Of a stretch of DNA of 64,000 nt, positions 19,185 through 28,662 are shown in pieces. The first letter of the stretch is position 1. Each line of letters opens with the position of its first letter. The translations under genes and the position numbers were made by a program. This stretch comes from Candidatus Binataceae bacterium (lineage in GTDB: Bacteria; Desulfobacterota; Binatia; Binatales; Binataceae): assembly GCA_035508495.1 (NCBI GenBank), contig DATJMX010000035.1, forward strand, positions 34,330 through 98,329, written 5' to 3'. The notes below the pieces were generated by a model that did not search any database, was not told the origin of the DNA, and saw nothing but the letters and a program-made list of their open reading frames with translations.

Positions 19185-20426
19185 ATGGCGGTTTTCGCGT
19201 ATCACGGATTTGATGCGAGCGGCCGCGCGGTCAGCGGCGTTGTCGATGCCGAGAGCGCGCGGGCGGCGCGCGCCAAGCTGCGCTCCGCGGGCACTTTCAC
19301 AACCGATCTGAGCGAGGAAGCCGGGCGCGAGGCTGCGGCCGCCGCGCAGTCATCCAAATCGTGGACCGATTACCTGCCGAAGATGACCCGCGGGATGTCG
19401 CCGAGCGACCTGGCGCTGATGACGCGGCAGCTCAGCGCGCTCCTTGGCGCGGGTGTACAGCTCGTCGATGCGCTGGGCGCGCTCAGCGATCAGGCCACGC
19501 GAGCCGTGACGAAGCGGATGCTCTCGCAGGTGCGCGAGCGTGTGCGTGAAGGTACGTCGCTCGCCGACGCGATCGCATCACATCGCGATGTCTTCTCCGA
19601 TCTGTACGTCGGCATGGTGCGAGCCGGCGAACAGGCTGCGGCGCTCGAGCAAGTGCTCGATCGCCTCGCAGAATACAGCGAGCGCCAGAACGAATTTGTG
19701 ACCAAGGTGCGCAGCGCGCTCACCTATCCGATCATCATGATGTGCGTGGGTGCCGCGATCATGGGATTCCTCGTGACATACGTCGTGCCGCAGGTTGCTA
19801 CGATCTTCCAGCAGCAGCATGCGGCATTGCCGCTGGCGACCCAGATCCTGATCGCGTTCTCGACTTTGTTGACGACCTACTGGTGGCTGATCGGGATCCT
19901 GGTCGTCGCGCTCGTCGCGGGTATCATCACGATCCTGTCGACGCCGCGCGGGCGCGCCATCTACGATCGAACGATCCTACGCATCCCGTATATCGGGCCG
20001 ACTATCGTGCGAATTATCTGCGCGCGTTTTGCCCGCACCCTCGCGACGCTGCTCGCAAGCGGCGTTCAGTTGCTGCCGGCGCTCGATGCCGTCAAAGGCG
20101 TTATCACGAACACCCTCCTGCGCGGCGCGGTCGAGAAGAGCCGCGAAGAGATTCGCGAGGGTCACGGCATGGGCCAGACGCTCTCGCAGAGCGGCTACTT
20201 CCCTCCCCTACTCATCGAAATGATCCGCGTCGGCGAGCGCTCGGGCGAACTCGAACGGATGCTCGAGCGGGTCGCCGACAACTACGAACGCGAGGTCTCG
20301 CACTCGCTCAGCCAGATGACGACCGTGCTCGAGCCGGTAATGACGCTTGCCATGGCGGGTGTTATCGTCTTCATGATGCTGGCGGTGCTGATGCCGATCT
20401 TCCAGCTCAACCAGTTGATGCAATGA
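19185..20426 (+). CDS. gspF: Type II secretion inner-membrane protein GspF
   Basis: A 413-residue platform protein of the T2SS inner-membrane complex. It has two T2SSF domains, each with membrane helices: roughly 70-190 with the helix near 170-190, and 270-400 with the terminal helix VMTLAMAGVIVFMMLAVLMP. Family signatures are MTRQLSALLGAGVQLVDAL and LLIEMIRVGERSGELERML. It starts 27 bases after gspE. Its stop overlaps the gspG start (ATGA). Confidence 0.94.
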   Translation: MAVFAYHGFDASGRAVSGVVDAESARAARAKLRSAGTFTTDLSEEAGREAAAAAQSSKSWTDYLPKMTRGMSPSDLALMTRQLSALLGAGVQLVDALGALSDQATRAVTKRMLSQVRERVREGTSLADAIASHRDVFSDLYVGMVRAGEQAAALEQVLDRLAEYSERQNEFVTKVRSALTYPIIMMCVGAAIMGFLVTYVVPQVATIFQQQHAALPLATQILIAFSTLLTTYWWLIGILVVALVAGIITILSTPRGRAIYDRTILRIPYIGPTIVRIICARFARTLATLLASGVQLLPALDAVKGVITNTLLRGAVEKSREEIREGHGMGQTLSQSGYFPPLLIEMIRVGERSGELERMLERVADNYEREVSHSLSQMTTVLEPVMTLAMAGVIVFMMLAVLMPIFQLNQLMQ

Positions 20427-20866
20427 ACGATTTGAGGATGCGTGCCATGCGCGATCGCCGCAGCAATCAGGACGGCTTCACTCTGATCGAGATCATGGTC
20501 GTGATCCTGATCCTCGGTTTGCTCGCGACGATCGTCGTGCAGAGCTTGCGGGGAGCCGCCGATAAGGCCAAGAAGACCAAGGCTCAGGCCGATATCTCCG
20601 AGCTCAAGACCAGCCTCGATCGCTACTACCTCGACAACGGCTTCTACCCGACTACCGACCAGGGCTTGCAGGCGCTGGTGTCGGCGCCGACCTCGGGCCG
20701 GATTCCACCGGGCTATCCTCCGGGCGGATACATCGAACGCCTGCCCAAAGATCCGTGGGGCAACCCCTACGTCTACCAAAGCGATGGATCTAACTACATC
20801 CTGAAGTCCTACGGACCTGACGGTGTTGAGAGCGCTGACGATATCGACGGTTCACAGAACTCATGA
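20423..20866 (+). CDS. gspG: Type II secretion major pseudopilin GspG
   Basis: A 147-residue major pseudopilin. The prepilin peptidase site is G18-F19 in QDGFTLIEIMVV, with the conserved Glu at mature position 5. The C-terminal GspG signatures are present: YYLDNGFYPTTDQGLQAL, PWGNPYVY and the calcium-loop region SYGPDGVESADD. The start overlaps gspF; another in-frame ATG is at 20438. A prepilin peptidase (gspO/pilD) is not in the window. Confidence 0.94.
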   Translation: MNDLRMRAMRDRRSNQDGFTLIEIMVVILILGLLATIVVQSLRGAADKAKKTKAQADISELKTSLDRYYLDNGFYPTTDQGLQALVSAPTSGRIPPGYPPGGYIERLPKDPWGNPYVYQSDGSNYILKSYGPDGVESADDIDGSQNS

Positions 20867-21462
20867 GCGGGTTCCCGCCACGCGCGGGCCGCGCACCTGA
20901 TCTCAGGCGGCGATCGCCATCCAGCCGCGGCGCGCCCGGCTTCACGCTGCTCGAAATCGCCGTCGTGCTGTTCATCATGGGGCTGATGATCACGCTCGCC
21001 CTGCCCTACCTCGGCGGATTTCGCTACGCGAAACTGAAGAGCGAGTCGCGTCGCCTCGCGGGTCGCGCGACATTCCTGTTCGACAAGGCCGCCGGACAGA
21101 AGGTCATCCTGCGGCTGGTGTTCGACATCGATCGCAACGGCTACTACGTCACCAAGCTCGATCCCTACGCGGTCACGCCGGTCAACGTCGAGCCGAGCTT
21201 CACTCCCGATCACAGTCCGGGCTCGATGCCGGTGCTGCTGCCGGCTGACGTGCGGATTCGCGACGTGAGCGTCGAAGGAATCGGCAGCGCCAACCGCGGA
21301 ATCGCCTTCTGCCAGTTCTATCCCGAGGGCTATGTCGACGCGACCGTGGTGCACCTGATGGACGCCTCGGGCAACGTCATGACGCTCGCCTTCAATCCGC
21401 TGACCGGACTTGTCGGGATCGCCGACGGCGATGTCGAGCCCGACAGGATGTTCGCGCAGTGA
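20863..21462 (+). CDS. gspH: Type II secretion minor pseudopilin GspH
   Basis: A 199-residue minor pseudopilin with the cleavage site G-FTLLEIAVVLFIMG after a 26-residue Arg-rich leader, longer than usual. The order between gspG and gspI and the extended beta-rich C-terminus support GspH. It overlaps gspG by four bases and gspI by four bases. Sequence conservation beyond the N-terminal helix is low, as is normal for this subunit. Confidence 0.82.
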   Translation: MSGFPPRAGRAPDLRRRSPSSRGAPGFTLLEIAVVLFIMGLMITLALPYLGGFRYAKLKSESRRLAGRATFLFDKAAGQKVILRLVFDIDRNGYYVTKLDPYAVTPVNVEPSFTPDHSPGSMPVLLPADVRIRDVSVEGIGSANRGIAFCQFYPEGYVDATVVHLMDASGNVMTLAFNPLTGLVGIADGDVEPDRMFAQ

Positions 21463-21926
21463 GCCATCCGCCGAACATCGATGCCTCGCGCGGATTCACC
21501 CTGCTCGAAGTGCTGATCGCGATCTTCGTCCTCGGCATGGGGTTGACGGCCCTGCTCGGACTGCATCATCGCAGTATGCAGAGCGTGATCGACGCCCAGG
21601 ATGAAACGCGCGCCGCGATGCTCGCGCAGGTCGTAATGACGCAGGCCGAGTTGCAGCGCTATCCGGACGACGGCAACACGCACGGCGACTTCAACGCCGT
21701 GTTTCCGAATAAGTTTCCGAATTACCGATGGCTGCGCCTGGTCCAGGAGTCGGGGATCTTTCCCGACGTGCGCAAAGTTCGCGTGACGGTGCTCTATGGC
21801 GCCGGCTTCGGTCACGCCTTTACGATTAGCGAGTTCATCCACAATCCGGTGCCGCTCGAAGAAATGCAGCAAGGCGCCGGCGGTCCTGCGCAACAGGGCG
21901 GAGCGCCGACGGGGCCAATGCATTGA
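21459..21926 (+). CDS. gspI: Type II secretion minor pseudopilin GspI
   Basis: A 155-residue minor pseudopilin with the cleavage site RG-FTLLEVLIAIFVLG after a 12-residue leader. It begins at a GTG that overlaps the gspH stop. The leader and ordering fit GspI, which forms the pseudopilus tip with GspJ and GspK. The Gln/Gly/Pro-rich C-terminus (EEMQQGAGGPAQQGGAPT) is not typical and may be flexible. Confidence 0.82.
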   Translation: MSHPPNIDASRGFTLLEVLIAIFVLGMGLTALLGLHHRSMQSVIDAQDETRAAMLAQVVMTQAELQRYPDDGNTHGDFNAVFPNKFPNYRWLRLVQESGIFPDVRKVRVTVLYGAGFGHAFTISEFIHNPVPLEEMQQGAGGPAQQGGAPTGPMH

Positions 21927-21931
21927 CCTTG

Positions 21932-22591
21932 ATGGCGCGCATACGATCGCGCTCGGCGGCAGGTTTCACCCTGCTTGAGATGATGCTCGCGATCGGCGTG
22001 CTCGGCCTTATCCTGGCGATGATGGCGGAGTCGTTCCACGCGGTTGCGGCGAGCAAGGTCCACGCCGAGGATCGCCTCTACGCCGATCGCGCCGGACGCG
22101 CCGTGATGTGGGAGATGACCAAGGAGATTCGCGGTGCGGTGCAGACGCCGATCGTGCCGAGTCGCGTGGTTTTCATCGGCGCCGGCCATAATGCCTTCGG
22201 CAACACCGCCGATTCGCTCACGATGTCGACGCTGGACAGCGGACATGGCCGCGCGATCGTCGGTTACGGCGCCGAGAATATCGTCTCGTGGTCAACGGTC
22301 GGAAACCCGCATCATCCGGGATGGCTGATGCTGCGCCGCTCGCAGCAGAGCGGGCTGCTCGACACCAACGACTCGGGCAATCCGGTGATCTTGGCGCCCA
22401 ACGTAATCTCACTGCATCTGCGCTATTTCGACGGCGATCAGTGGACCGAGAACTGGGATTCAACGGCCCTGCCTCCCGGCCGCCAACTGCCGGTCGCCGT
22501 CGCGATCGAAATGCGGATGGCCACGCCGTCAGGCAGTATTCTGGATTTCGGAACCGAAGTAATGATTCCGATGGCGGTGTCGCAATGGTAA
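21932..22591 (+). CDS. gspJ: Type II secretion minor pseudopilin GspJ
   Basis: A 219-residue minor pseudopilin with the cleavage site AG-FTLLEMMLAIGVLG and a long globular part. ATG at 21932 is taken as the start; a TTG at 21923 overlaps the gspI stop and is an alternative. The gene overlaps gspK by seven bases. Its place between gspI and gspK in the pseudopilus tip genes supports the assignment. Confidence 0.82.
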   Translation: MARIRSRSAAGFTLLEMMLAIGVLGLILAMMAESFHAVAASKVHAEDRLYADRAGRAVMWEMTKEIRGAVQTPIVPSRVVFIGAGHNAFGNTADSLTMSTLDSGHGRAIVGYGAENIVSWSTVGNPHHPGWLMLRRSQQSGLLDTNDSGNPVILAPNVISLHLRYFDGDQWTENWDSTALPPGRQLPVAVAIEMRMATPSGSILDFGTEVMIPMAVSQW

Positions 22592-23538
22592 AGCGCGTTG
22601 GCAAACGCTCCGAGCGCGGCGTTGCTCTGTTGGTCGTGCTGCTCGGGCTCGCGCTGATGACGCTGATCGTGGTCGATTTCGCGTCCGAGAGCGGCCTCGG
22701 TTTCGTCTCGGCGGCGAATCAGGCCAATGAGATACGTGCCTACTACCTCGCGCGATCCGCGACCGGGGCCGGCCTCGCGCTGCTGGCCCAATCCGCCCGC
22801 ATGCAGATGCTGTCCCAGCAACCGGCCGACTCGTTGCAAGACGTGTGGGCGGCGCCGTTTCCGCCGCTGAATCTGGATGGCGGCCAGGTTTCGCTCTCGA
22901 TCGTCGACGAAGCGCGCAAACTCAATATCAATCTCCTGATCACCAATGAGGGCCAGCCCAATCAGCCGCAACTGCTGATTTTCGAACGCCTGTTCACCGT
23001 CCTCGGCGTCGACCCGCGAATCCTGCCCGCTATTATCGATTGGCTCGATCCCGACAGTATCGAATCACCGGGCGGCGCGGAGTCCGATTTCTACCTGCGG
23101 CTGAAACCGCCTTACCAGGCGCGTAACACTCCGATGCCGACGATCGGCGACCTCAAGATGGTGCGCGGCGTCACCGACGCGGTCTTCAATCGAATCGCGC
23201 CGTTTATCACCGTGATGCCGGAGACGCAGGTCAACGCCAATACCGCCCCGCCCGAAGTGCTGATGGCGCTCGATCCACAGCTCATGGAAGATCCCAAGGG
23301 CGTCAAGGAAATAATCGAGGCGCGCACGGTCAGGCCTTTCACCCAATCGACGGACGTGGCAAATTTGCCCGACATCCAGTCGTTCGGTACCCGTATCGCC
23401 CAGCTCTTAACCACCCGCAGCCAATTCTTTACTATTACCGGGATCGGTACGTACGCTGGGGCACGCAAGATTGTGACTTCAACTTTTCATCGCGAGCAGA
23501 CCGGGGTCGGCACGTTGACTGTGTGGCACGAGGAATAG
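22585..23538 (+). CDS. gspK: Type II secretion minor pseudopilin GspK
   Basis: A 317-residue tip pseudopilin. The leader ends at RG followed by VALLVVLLGLALMTLIVVDF. It lacks the mature Glu5, which is normal for GspK. The globular part has the GspK signatures DEARKLNINLL, IIDWLDPDS, INANTAPPEVL-like VNANTAPPEVLMAL, and GIGTYAGARKIVTSTF. The start at 22585 overlaps the gspJ stop by seven bases; longer upstream reading is the wrong frame for the leader. Confidence 0.9.
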   Translation: MVKRVGKRSERGVALLVVLLGLALMTLIVVDFASESGLGFVSAANQANEIRAYYLARSATGAGLALLAQSARMQMLSQQPADSLQDVWAAPFPPLNLDGGQVSLSIVDEARKLNINLLITNEGQPNQPQLLIFERLFTVLGVDPRILPAIIDWLDPDSIESPGGAESDFYLRLKPPYQARNTPMPTIGDLKMVRGVTDAVFNRIAPFITVMPETQVNANTAPPEVLMALDPQLMEDPKGVKEIIEARTVRPFTQSTDVANLPDIQSFGTRIAQLLTTRSQFFTITGIGTYAGARKIVTSTFHREQTGVGTLTVWHEE

Positions 23539-23547
23539 CGGGCGGGG

Positions 23548-25041
23548 ATGGCGCAGCGGATTCTTGCAATTGAACTGGCCGGCGATCGGGTTCGCGCCGC
23601 TCTGGCCGAGCGCGCGTGGAGCACGTTCCAGTTTCTGGGCACCTTCGAAAAGGTTCGCGCCAACGATGAGCCCGATCTGAGCGGCGCCCTGAAACGCCTT
23701 GCGGGCGAGGCCGGCCCGGTCGATATTGTCATCTCGTCGCTGTCGGGCAGTCTGGTAGTGAAGCGGCTCCTGGAGCTGCCGTTTGCCGATATGCGCCGGC
23801 TGCATCAGGTGGTTCCCTACGAGCTTGAAGAGCATCTGCCGTTTCCCGTAGATGACGGCCTGGTTGCGTTCGCCCGCGTCGGCACCAATGGCGAGAAGAC
23901 GCTGGTGATGGCCGCGATGGCGCGCAAGCAGGACCTCGAAGCGCATATCGCGCTGCTCGCCGGCGCGGGCCTCGATCCCAAGATAGTCACGCTCGCGCCT
24001 CTCGCGCTGGCAGCGCTTTTCGGCCGCGCTCAGAATGGTGCGACACCGACGTCGCATCTCGTGATCGAAGCCGATCAGAGTTTCACCTCGATGGTGTTGC
24101 TCGATTCCGCGGGGATGCCGCGCGCGCTGCGCACTCTCGATCGCAGTCTGCTGAGTCCTGACGGCACGCCCGCGCCCTTGAACGTATCCAATGCCGTGGT
24201 CGCCTCGGTGCGGCAGACCTTGCTGGCCCATGGCAGCGATGGCGAGCAAACCGATTTGATTCTGGCCGGCACCGCGTCGGCAGCGCCCGCAGTCCGCTCG
24301 ATGCTCTCGGATGCGCTCGCAATCGCGGTGCGCGATCCGACTGAGTTCGACTATTCAGCGATCTTCGAAAACGGCACGCCCGCGAGCGGACGTTTCGCGT
24401 CATGCGTGGCGATGCTACTCGGTGAGATGCCATCGCGGCCGGTTGAACTGCTCAACTTTCGACAGGGCCAGTTCGCCTTCCGCGGAAGCGTGCGTGGCGA
24501 TTTCTCGCCCTTCTATACTTCGGGAATCCTTGCCGGAGTTGCGCTCCTGTTCGCCCTGATTCACTTCGGCTTCGGCGTCGCCGCGGGACTGCATCAGCTG
24601 CATCTCATCAATGAACAAATCAGCGCTGTAACGAGGCCCGTCCTTGGGCCGACCGATCCGGCGCAGGCCGTGACGACGCTGCGCTCGGGGATCGCGCAGA
24701 TGGACAAACGGCTCAAGCTGATCGGTGGCAACCTCGCGCATCATTCGCCGCTCGAAACGCTCGCGGTCGTGTCGCGCGCCCTGCCCGCGCGCTTTCCGGT
24801 TGAAATCGAGGACTATCAGCTCGACGAAAACGGCGTGCACATGAGCGGACAGGCCGACTCGTACACCACGGTGGATCAGGCCAAGCGCGCGCTCGACATG
24901 AGCGACTACTTCGGCGCGATCGAAGTCTCGCACGCCAAGGCTGGCACCGACGCGAGCAAGGTCGATTTCAAAATCGATGCGACCTTCAAGGACGCCGTCG
25001 CGCCCAGCACGCCAAGCTCGAGCGACCAGGGGGACAACTAG
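23548..25041 (+). CDS. gspL: Type II secretion protein GspL (PilM/PilN-like)
   Basis: A 497-residue inner-membrane protein. The N-terminal cytoplasmic part is actin-like (RILAIELAGDRVRAAL, VVKRLLELPF) and in other systems binds GspE. A single membrane helix follows near residues 322-345 (FYTSGILAGVALLFALIHFG), then a periplasmic ferredoxin-like part that contacts GspM. It starts nine bases after gspK. Confidence 0.85.
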   Translation: MAQRILAIELAGDRVRAALAERAWSTFQFLGTFEKVRANDEPDLSGALKRLAGEAGPVDIVISSLSGSLVVKRLLELPFADMRRLHQVVPYELEEHLPFPVDDGLVAFARVGTNGEKTLVMAAMARKQDLEAHIALLAGAGLDPKIVTLAPLALAALFGRAQNGATPTSHLVIEADQSFTSMVLLDSAGMPRALRTLDRSLLSPDGTPAPLNVSNAVVASVRQTLLAHGSDGEQTDLILAGTASAAPAVRSMLSDALAIAVRDPTEFDYSAIFENGTPASGRFASCVAMLLGEMPSRPVELLNFRQGQFAFRGSVRGDFSPFYTSGILAGVALLFALIHFGFGVAAGLHQLHLINEQISAVTRPVLGPTDPAQAVTTLRSGIAQMDKRLKLIGGNLAHHSPLETLAVVSRALPARFPVEIEDYQLDENGVHMSGQADSYTTVDQAKRALDMSDYFGAIEVSHAKAGTDASKVDFKIDATFKDAVAPSTPSSSDQGDN

Positions 25042-25044
25042 GCG

Positions 25045-25734
25045 ATGCTGCGCGATTGGTTCGACTCCGTCCGCGAGCGCATCAGCGCGATTGTCGGTCC
25101 ACCGCTGCGCGCGGCGACAAACCGCGTCGGCATCCTTGTCGCGCCCTATGCGCGGCAGGCCGGCGCACAGATCAAGCCGTACTACGATCAGGCGCGCTCG
25201 CGCTTTCAGAAGCTTGAGCCGCGCGAGCGCCTGCTCGTCCAAATCGCGGCCGGGCTGGTCGGCGCGCTGGCGGTCTACAATTTCGTTTATCTTCCGATCG
25301 TGAATATCGGCGATGACTTGCAGCAGAAGATCATCCAGCGCCGCGTCGATCTGATCCAGGTGCGGCATCTCGCGATGACCTATATCGATCTCAAGGCCGA
25401 CCTGGCGCAGGCCGAGCATCATACGGTCCCGCTGAGCCGCGACTTCGCGCTCTTCTCAGTCGTCGAGACCGCGATGACAAAGAGTTTCGGCCGCGACAAG
25501 ATCGCCGCGATCGTTCCCGATCCGCCGCGCAAGGTGTCCGACAGCTTCACGGAGTTCAGCGTCAAGCTGAGCCTCAGCAACGTCACCCTGCAGCAGGTGG
25601 TCGACGCGCTCTACGGGATCAGCTCACTGCCGGTACCGGTCGGAATCGACGATTTGCACATCCAGCGCCGCACGCCCGACACGCATTCGTTCGACGTGAA
25701 CATGACCTGCGTCGCGCTCGCCCGAAATGGCTGA
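25045..25734 (+). CDS. gspM: Type II secretion protein GspM
   Basis: A 229-residue protein with a cytoplasmic N-terminus, one membrane helix (QIAAGLVGALAVYNFVYLPI, about residues 68-87) and a periplasmic domain of the GspM/PilO type. It follows gspL by three bases and overlaps gspN. The assignment rests on topology and gene order more than on sequence. Confidence 0.78.
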   Translation: MLRDWFDSVRERISAIVGPPLRAATNRVGILVAPYARQAGAQIKPYYDQARSRFQKLEPRERLLVQIAAGLVGALAVYNFVYLPIVNIGDDLQQKIIQRRVDLIQVRHLAMTYIDLKADLAQAEHHTVPLSRDFALFSVVETAMTKSFGRDKIAAIVPDPPRKVSDSFTEFSVKLSLSNVTLQQVVDALYGISSLPVPVGIDDLHIQRRTPDTHSFDVNMTCVALARNG

Positions 25735-26581
25735 GCCGCAGCCGCGCGCGGCCAGCTACTCGCGCCTCACCTACGCGGCGTACGCGATTATCGGGTTATC
25801 GATCTTCTTCGCGTTCCTGGCCGCGCGATTTCCCTATCCGCAGGCGCTCTCCGACGGGCTCGCGCCGATGGGCTACAGCATCACGATCGGCTCGCAAGGC
25901 TATAGCTTCCCGTTCGGCGCCGAGCTCGACAACGTGACGGTTGCGCCGCTCTCGCCGCCCGGCGCGGCAGTATTGAGCAGCCCGCGTGTAATCGTCGCCC
26001 CGGCGCTTCTTTCCATCCTGATCTTTCATCCTGGCCTGCACGTCAAAGCCGATCTCTACGGCGGCAATATCAATACGGTCGCGCGGCCCAGCGCGGGCGG
26101 CACGCTGATCAGCTTTAAACTGAGGAACCTGCAGCTCGCGAACCTCAAGCTGCTCGATGTCTGGGGCCTCGGGATGGCCGGCGCGCTGTCCGGCAAGGGC
26201 ACGGCCTGGGTGCCTCCGGTCAACCCCGTCGCAACGTCGGGCAACCTCGAGCTTGACGCGGAGAGCGTAAATCTCACGCCGCCGCCGCCGCTACCGGCGG
26301 TCGCGGTCGGTCAGGCCGAAGCGACGATCGGGGTGCAGAATCAAATCGTGACTATCCAGAACTTCAAGACGAGCGGCGGCGATATCGAAATCAGCGCCAC
26401 GGGAACCGTGCAGCTCGCCGCCGATCCCCGCAACAGTGAACTTGACATCCAGTTTACGCTCAACGTGACACCCGACGCGCAGCAACGCCTTGCCTTCCTG
26501 CTCGCCGGCCTGCCGCATCCGCCAGGTCCGACTCCTTATCAGCTCACGGGCACGTTCCAGGCTCCCCGCATCACCGGCTGA
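25727..26581 (+). CDS. gspN: Type II secretion protein GspN
   Basis: A 284-residue protein with an N-terminal membrane helix (about residues 13-33) and a long beta-rich periplasmic part. It includes a Pro-rich run near residue 185 and ends with LTGTFQAPRITG, a phrase typical of AsmA/GspN-like domains. It overlaps gspM by eight bases. It closes the run of gsp genes; gspC and gspD, usually next to gspE or upstream, are not here. Confidence 0.75.
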   Translation: MAEPQPRAASYSRLTYAAYAIIGLSIFFAFLAARFPYPQALSDGLAPMGYSITIGSQGYSFPFGAELDNVTVAPLSPPGAAVLSSPRVIVAPALLSILIFHPGLHVKADLYGGNINTVARPSAGGTLISFKLRNLQLANLKLLDVWGLGMAGALSGKGTAWVPPVNPVATSGNLELDAESVNLTPPPPLPAVAVGQAEATIGVQNQIVTIQNFKTSGGDIEISATGTVQLAADPRNSELDIQFTLNVTPDAQQRLAFLLAGLPHPPGPTPYQLTGTFQAPRITG

Positions 26582-26611
26582 AACGATAAGTTGCACAACA
26601 AGGAATCAATC

Positions 26612-27610
26612 GTGGCAAACAAACTTGGCTTGCAGACCTCGCTAACCAGCGGTCCCATGAACGAACGCTTCGCCCTGCTTAATGAAGCCGAAGAGGCGGG
26701 CTACACGTCGTTCTGGATCGCCGAAGTATCAGGCCCGGACGCGCTGGTCAGCCTCGGTGCGCTCGCGCTCAATTCGAGAAAGGCCGAGCTCGCGACCGGC
26801 GTCATCCCGATCCAGATTCGCACTCCGGGCGCGATGGCGATGAGCTTTCTCACCATCAACGAGTTCTCCGGCGGGCGTGCGATCGCGGGCCTCGGCGTGT
26901 CGAGCCCAATAATCGTTGAGCGCTGGCATGGCGCGTCGTATCGCAAACCGATCACGGCGATGCGCGAGTGCGTCACGATCATGCGCCAGCTCTTCAGCGA
27001 GGGCCGCTCGAAGTTCGCGGGCGAGGTTTACAAGTCTGATTTCCGCCTCGGGATGCGGATCACGGCGTCCCGTCCGCCGCGGATCTATCTGGCCGCGCTC
27101 AACGAGCCGATGCTGCATCTCGCGGGCGAAGTCGCCGACGGCGTTTTGATGAACTATTCGCCGCCCGAGGCGATTGCGCCGATGGTCGAGCAGATTCGGG
27201 CGGGCGCGATCGGCGCCGGGCGCGATCCCAACGCGGTTGATGTCGGAATCTACATCCGCATGTGTATCACGGAAGAGGAAGACAAGGCGGTCGACACTTT
27301 TCGACGCGAGCTCGCCGGCTATGCGTTCGTGGATAGCTACAACAAGATGTTCGCGCGCTACGGCCTCGCCGAGGAGTTCGAGCAAGTTCGCAAACTGTGG
27401 CGCGAAGGAAAACGCGACGAAGCGCCGCAGCAGATCAGCGAGGCCTCGTGCCGTAAGATCGCCGCCTTCGGACCGCCACAGGCCGGCCGCGACCTCGTCG
27501 CCCGCTTCCGCGCGGCCGGCGTAACCCATCCCGTCGTGTTCCCGATCGGCCCCGCCCAGACTGCCAAGCGCGATTATCCAAACACTGTAAGAGCGCTCGC
27601 CGGCGCCTGA
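26612..27610 (+). CDS. LLM-class (F420/FMN-dependent) oxidoreductase
   Basis: A 332-residue luciferase-like monooxygenase-fold protein. Signatures are EEAGYTSFWIAEVSGPDAL, RAIAGLGVSSPIIVERWHG, and PRIYLAALNEPMLHLAGEVADG. Many members use coenzyme F420. The GTG at 26612 is preferred, with AAGGA eight bases upstream; a TTG at 26591 is possible. It follows the T2SS operon by 30 bases in the same direction. Its substrate is unknown. Confidence 0.85.
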   Translation: MANKLGLQTSLTSGPMNERFALLNEAEEAGYTSFWIAEVSGPDALVSLGALALNSRKAELATGVIPIQIRTPGAMAMSFLTINEFSGGRAIAGLGVSSPIIVERWHGASYRKPITAMRECVTIMRQLFSEGRSKFAGEVYKSDFRLGMRITASRPPRIYLAALNEPMLHLAGEVADGVLMNYSPPEAIAPMVEQIRAGAIGAGRDPNAVDVGIYIRMCITEEEDKAVDTFRRELAGYAFVDSYNKMFARYGLAEEFEQVRKLWREGKRDEAPQQISEASCRKIAAFGPPQAGRDLVARFRAAGVTHPVVFPIGPAQTAKRDYPNTVRALAGA

Positions 27611-27651
27611 TACTGATTCTTTTTGAATCCCATCTCCTTATTGTCTGATCT

Positions 27652-27673
27652 CCTCTCCTTATCCTAGGAGAGG
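27652..27673. terminator. Bidirectional hairpin between convergent genes
   Basis: CCTCTCC (27652-27658) and GGAGAGG (27667-27673) form a seven-base stem with an eight-base loop between the LLM oxidoreductase and the converging crotonase. A T-run lies upstream within a small GATTC-TTTTT-GAATC palindrome (27614-27628). There is no strong U-tract right after the stem, so intrinsic termination is only probable. Confidence 0.5.
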
Positions 27674-27720
27674 GGACCAGAAAGATACTGAGAGGCGCAG
27701 AAAGGGTGCTCACTGCGCGT

Positions 27721-28527
27721 TTATCTTCCTTTGTAAACCGGCTTGCGCTTTTCCATGAAGGCGCGGGGGCCTTCCTTGGCGTCTTCGGAGAGCATCACCT
27801 CGCGGGCGCATTCGTTTTCGATCTTGAATGCTTCCTCGTAGGGCCGGCCGGAGGTGCGGCGCACCGCTTCCTTGATTGCTTTCACCGCGAGCGGTCCGTT
27901 CTCTGCGATCGTCGCCGCCAGTTCTTCTGCTTTCGCGAGCAGCTTCTCCTGCGGCACGACGTAGTTAACGAGTCCGAGCCGCCACGCTTCGTTCGCGTCA
28001 ATTCGATTACCCGTCAGGAGAATCTCCATCGCCTTGCAGTAAGGAATCTGACGTTGCAGACGCGCGAGCGAGCCGGCGCCCGGGATGATCGCCCACTTCA
28101 CTTCCTGGAGCCCGAAGCTCGCATTCTCGGATGCGACGCGGAGGTCGGTGGCCTGGATGAATTCCATGCCGCCCGCGATACAAAAACCGTTGACCGCGGC
28201 GATTACGGGCTTTGAGGTATTGTAGCCGCGCAGCAGTGCGATATCGCTGAGCTTGCGCTTCGCCAGCAGCTTGCGATCCCATTCGTCCTCGGGCTTGCGC
28301 GCTTTCGTGAACAGCGGAATCAACTTGCCGAGATCGGCGCCCGCAGAGAATGCGACCTTGCCGGCGCCTGAAACGATCACGGCGCGCACGTCGTCATCCT
28401 TGTCGATCTCCTGCCAGGCCTCGCCGAGCCTGACGATAAGCTCGGGGTTGAATGAATTGTGGACTTCGGGACGATTGAAGGTGAGGTAGGCGATATGGTT
28501 GCGTTTTTCGAACAGGAGAGCCGGCAT
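27721..28527 (-). CDS. Enoyl-CoA hydratase/isomerase family protein
   Basis: A 268-residue crotonase with both hydratase glutamates in place: FGLQEVKWAI and KAMEILLTG. Oxyanion-hole segments are GKVAFSAGADLGKL and KPVIAAVNGFCIAGGMEFIQ. The C-terminus (EGPRAFMEKRKPVYKGR) matches the family. It starts at 28527 with MPALLFEKRNHIAYLTFN. It is transcribed towards the LLM gene and away from the ABC exporter, so it is a single-gene unit. Confidence 0.9.
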   Translation of the reverse strand: MPALLFEKRNHIAYLTFNRPEVHNSFNPELIVRLGEAWQEIDKDDDVRAVIVSGAGKVAFSAGADLGKLIPLFTKARKPEDEWDRKLLAKRKLSDIALLRGYNTSKPVIAAVNGFCIAGGMEFIQATDLRVASENASFGLQEVKWAIIPGAGSLARLQRQIPYCKAMEILLTGNRIDANEAWRLGLVNYVVPQEKLLAKAEELAATIAENGPLAVKAIKEAVRRTSGRPYEEAFKIENECAREVMLSEDAKEGPRAFMEKRKPVYKGR

Positions 28528-28662
28528 GACGAACTCCTCGCAGCGAATTTACTGCGGCGACGATAACATCGGCTGCCTTTACGGGGAACTTTCCCAGGCA
28601 GTATGATCCGGGCGTACACAATGGCTGAGCGCGCGCTCCAATGATGCAAGGTGCTGAATCTG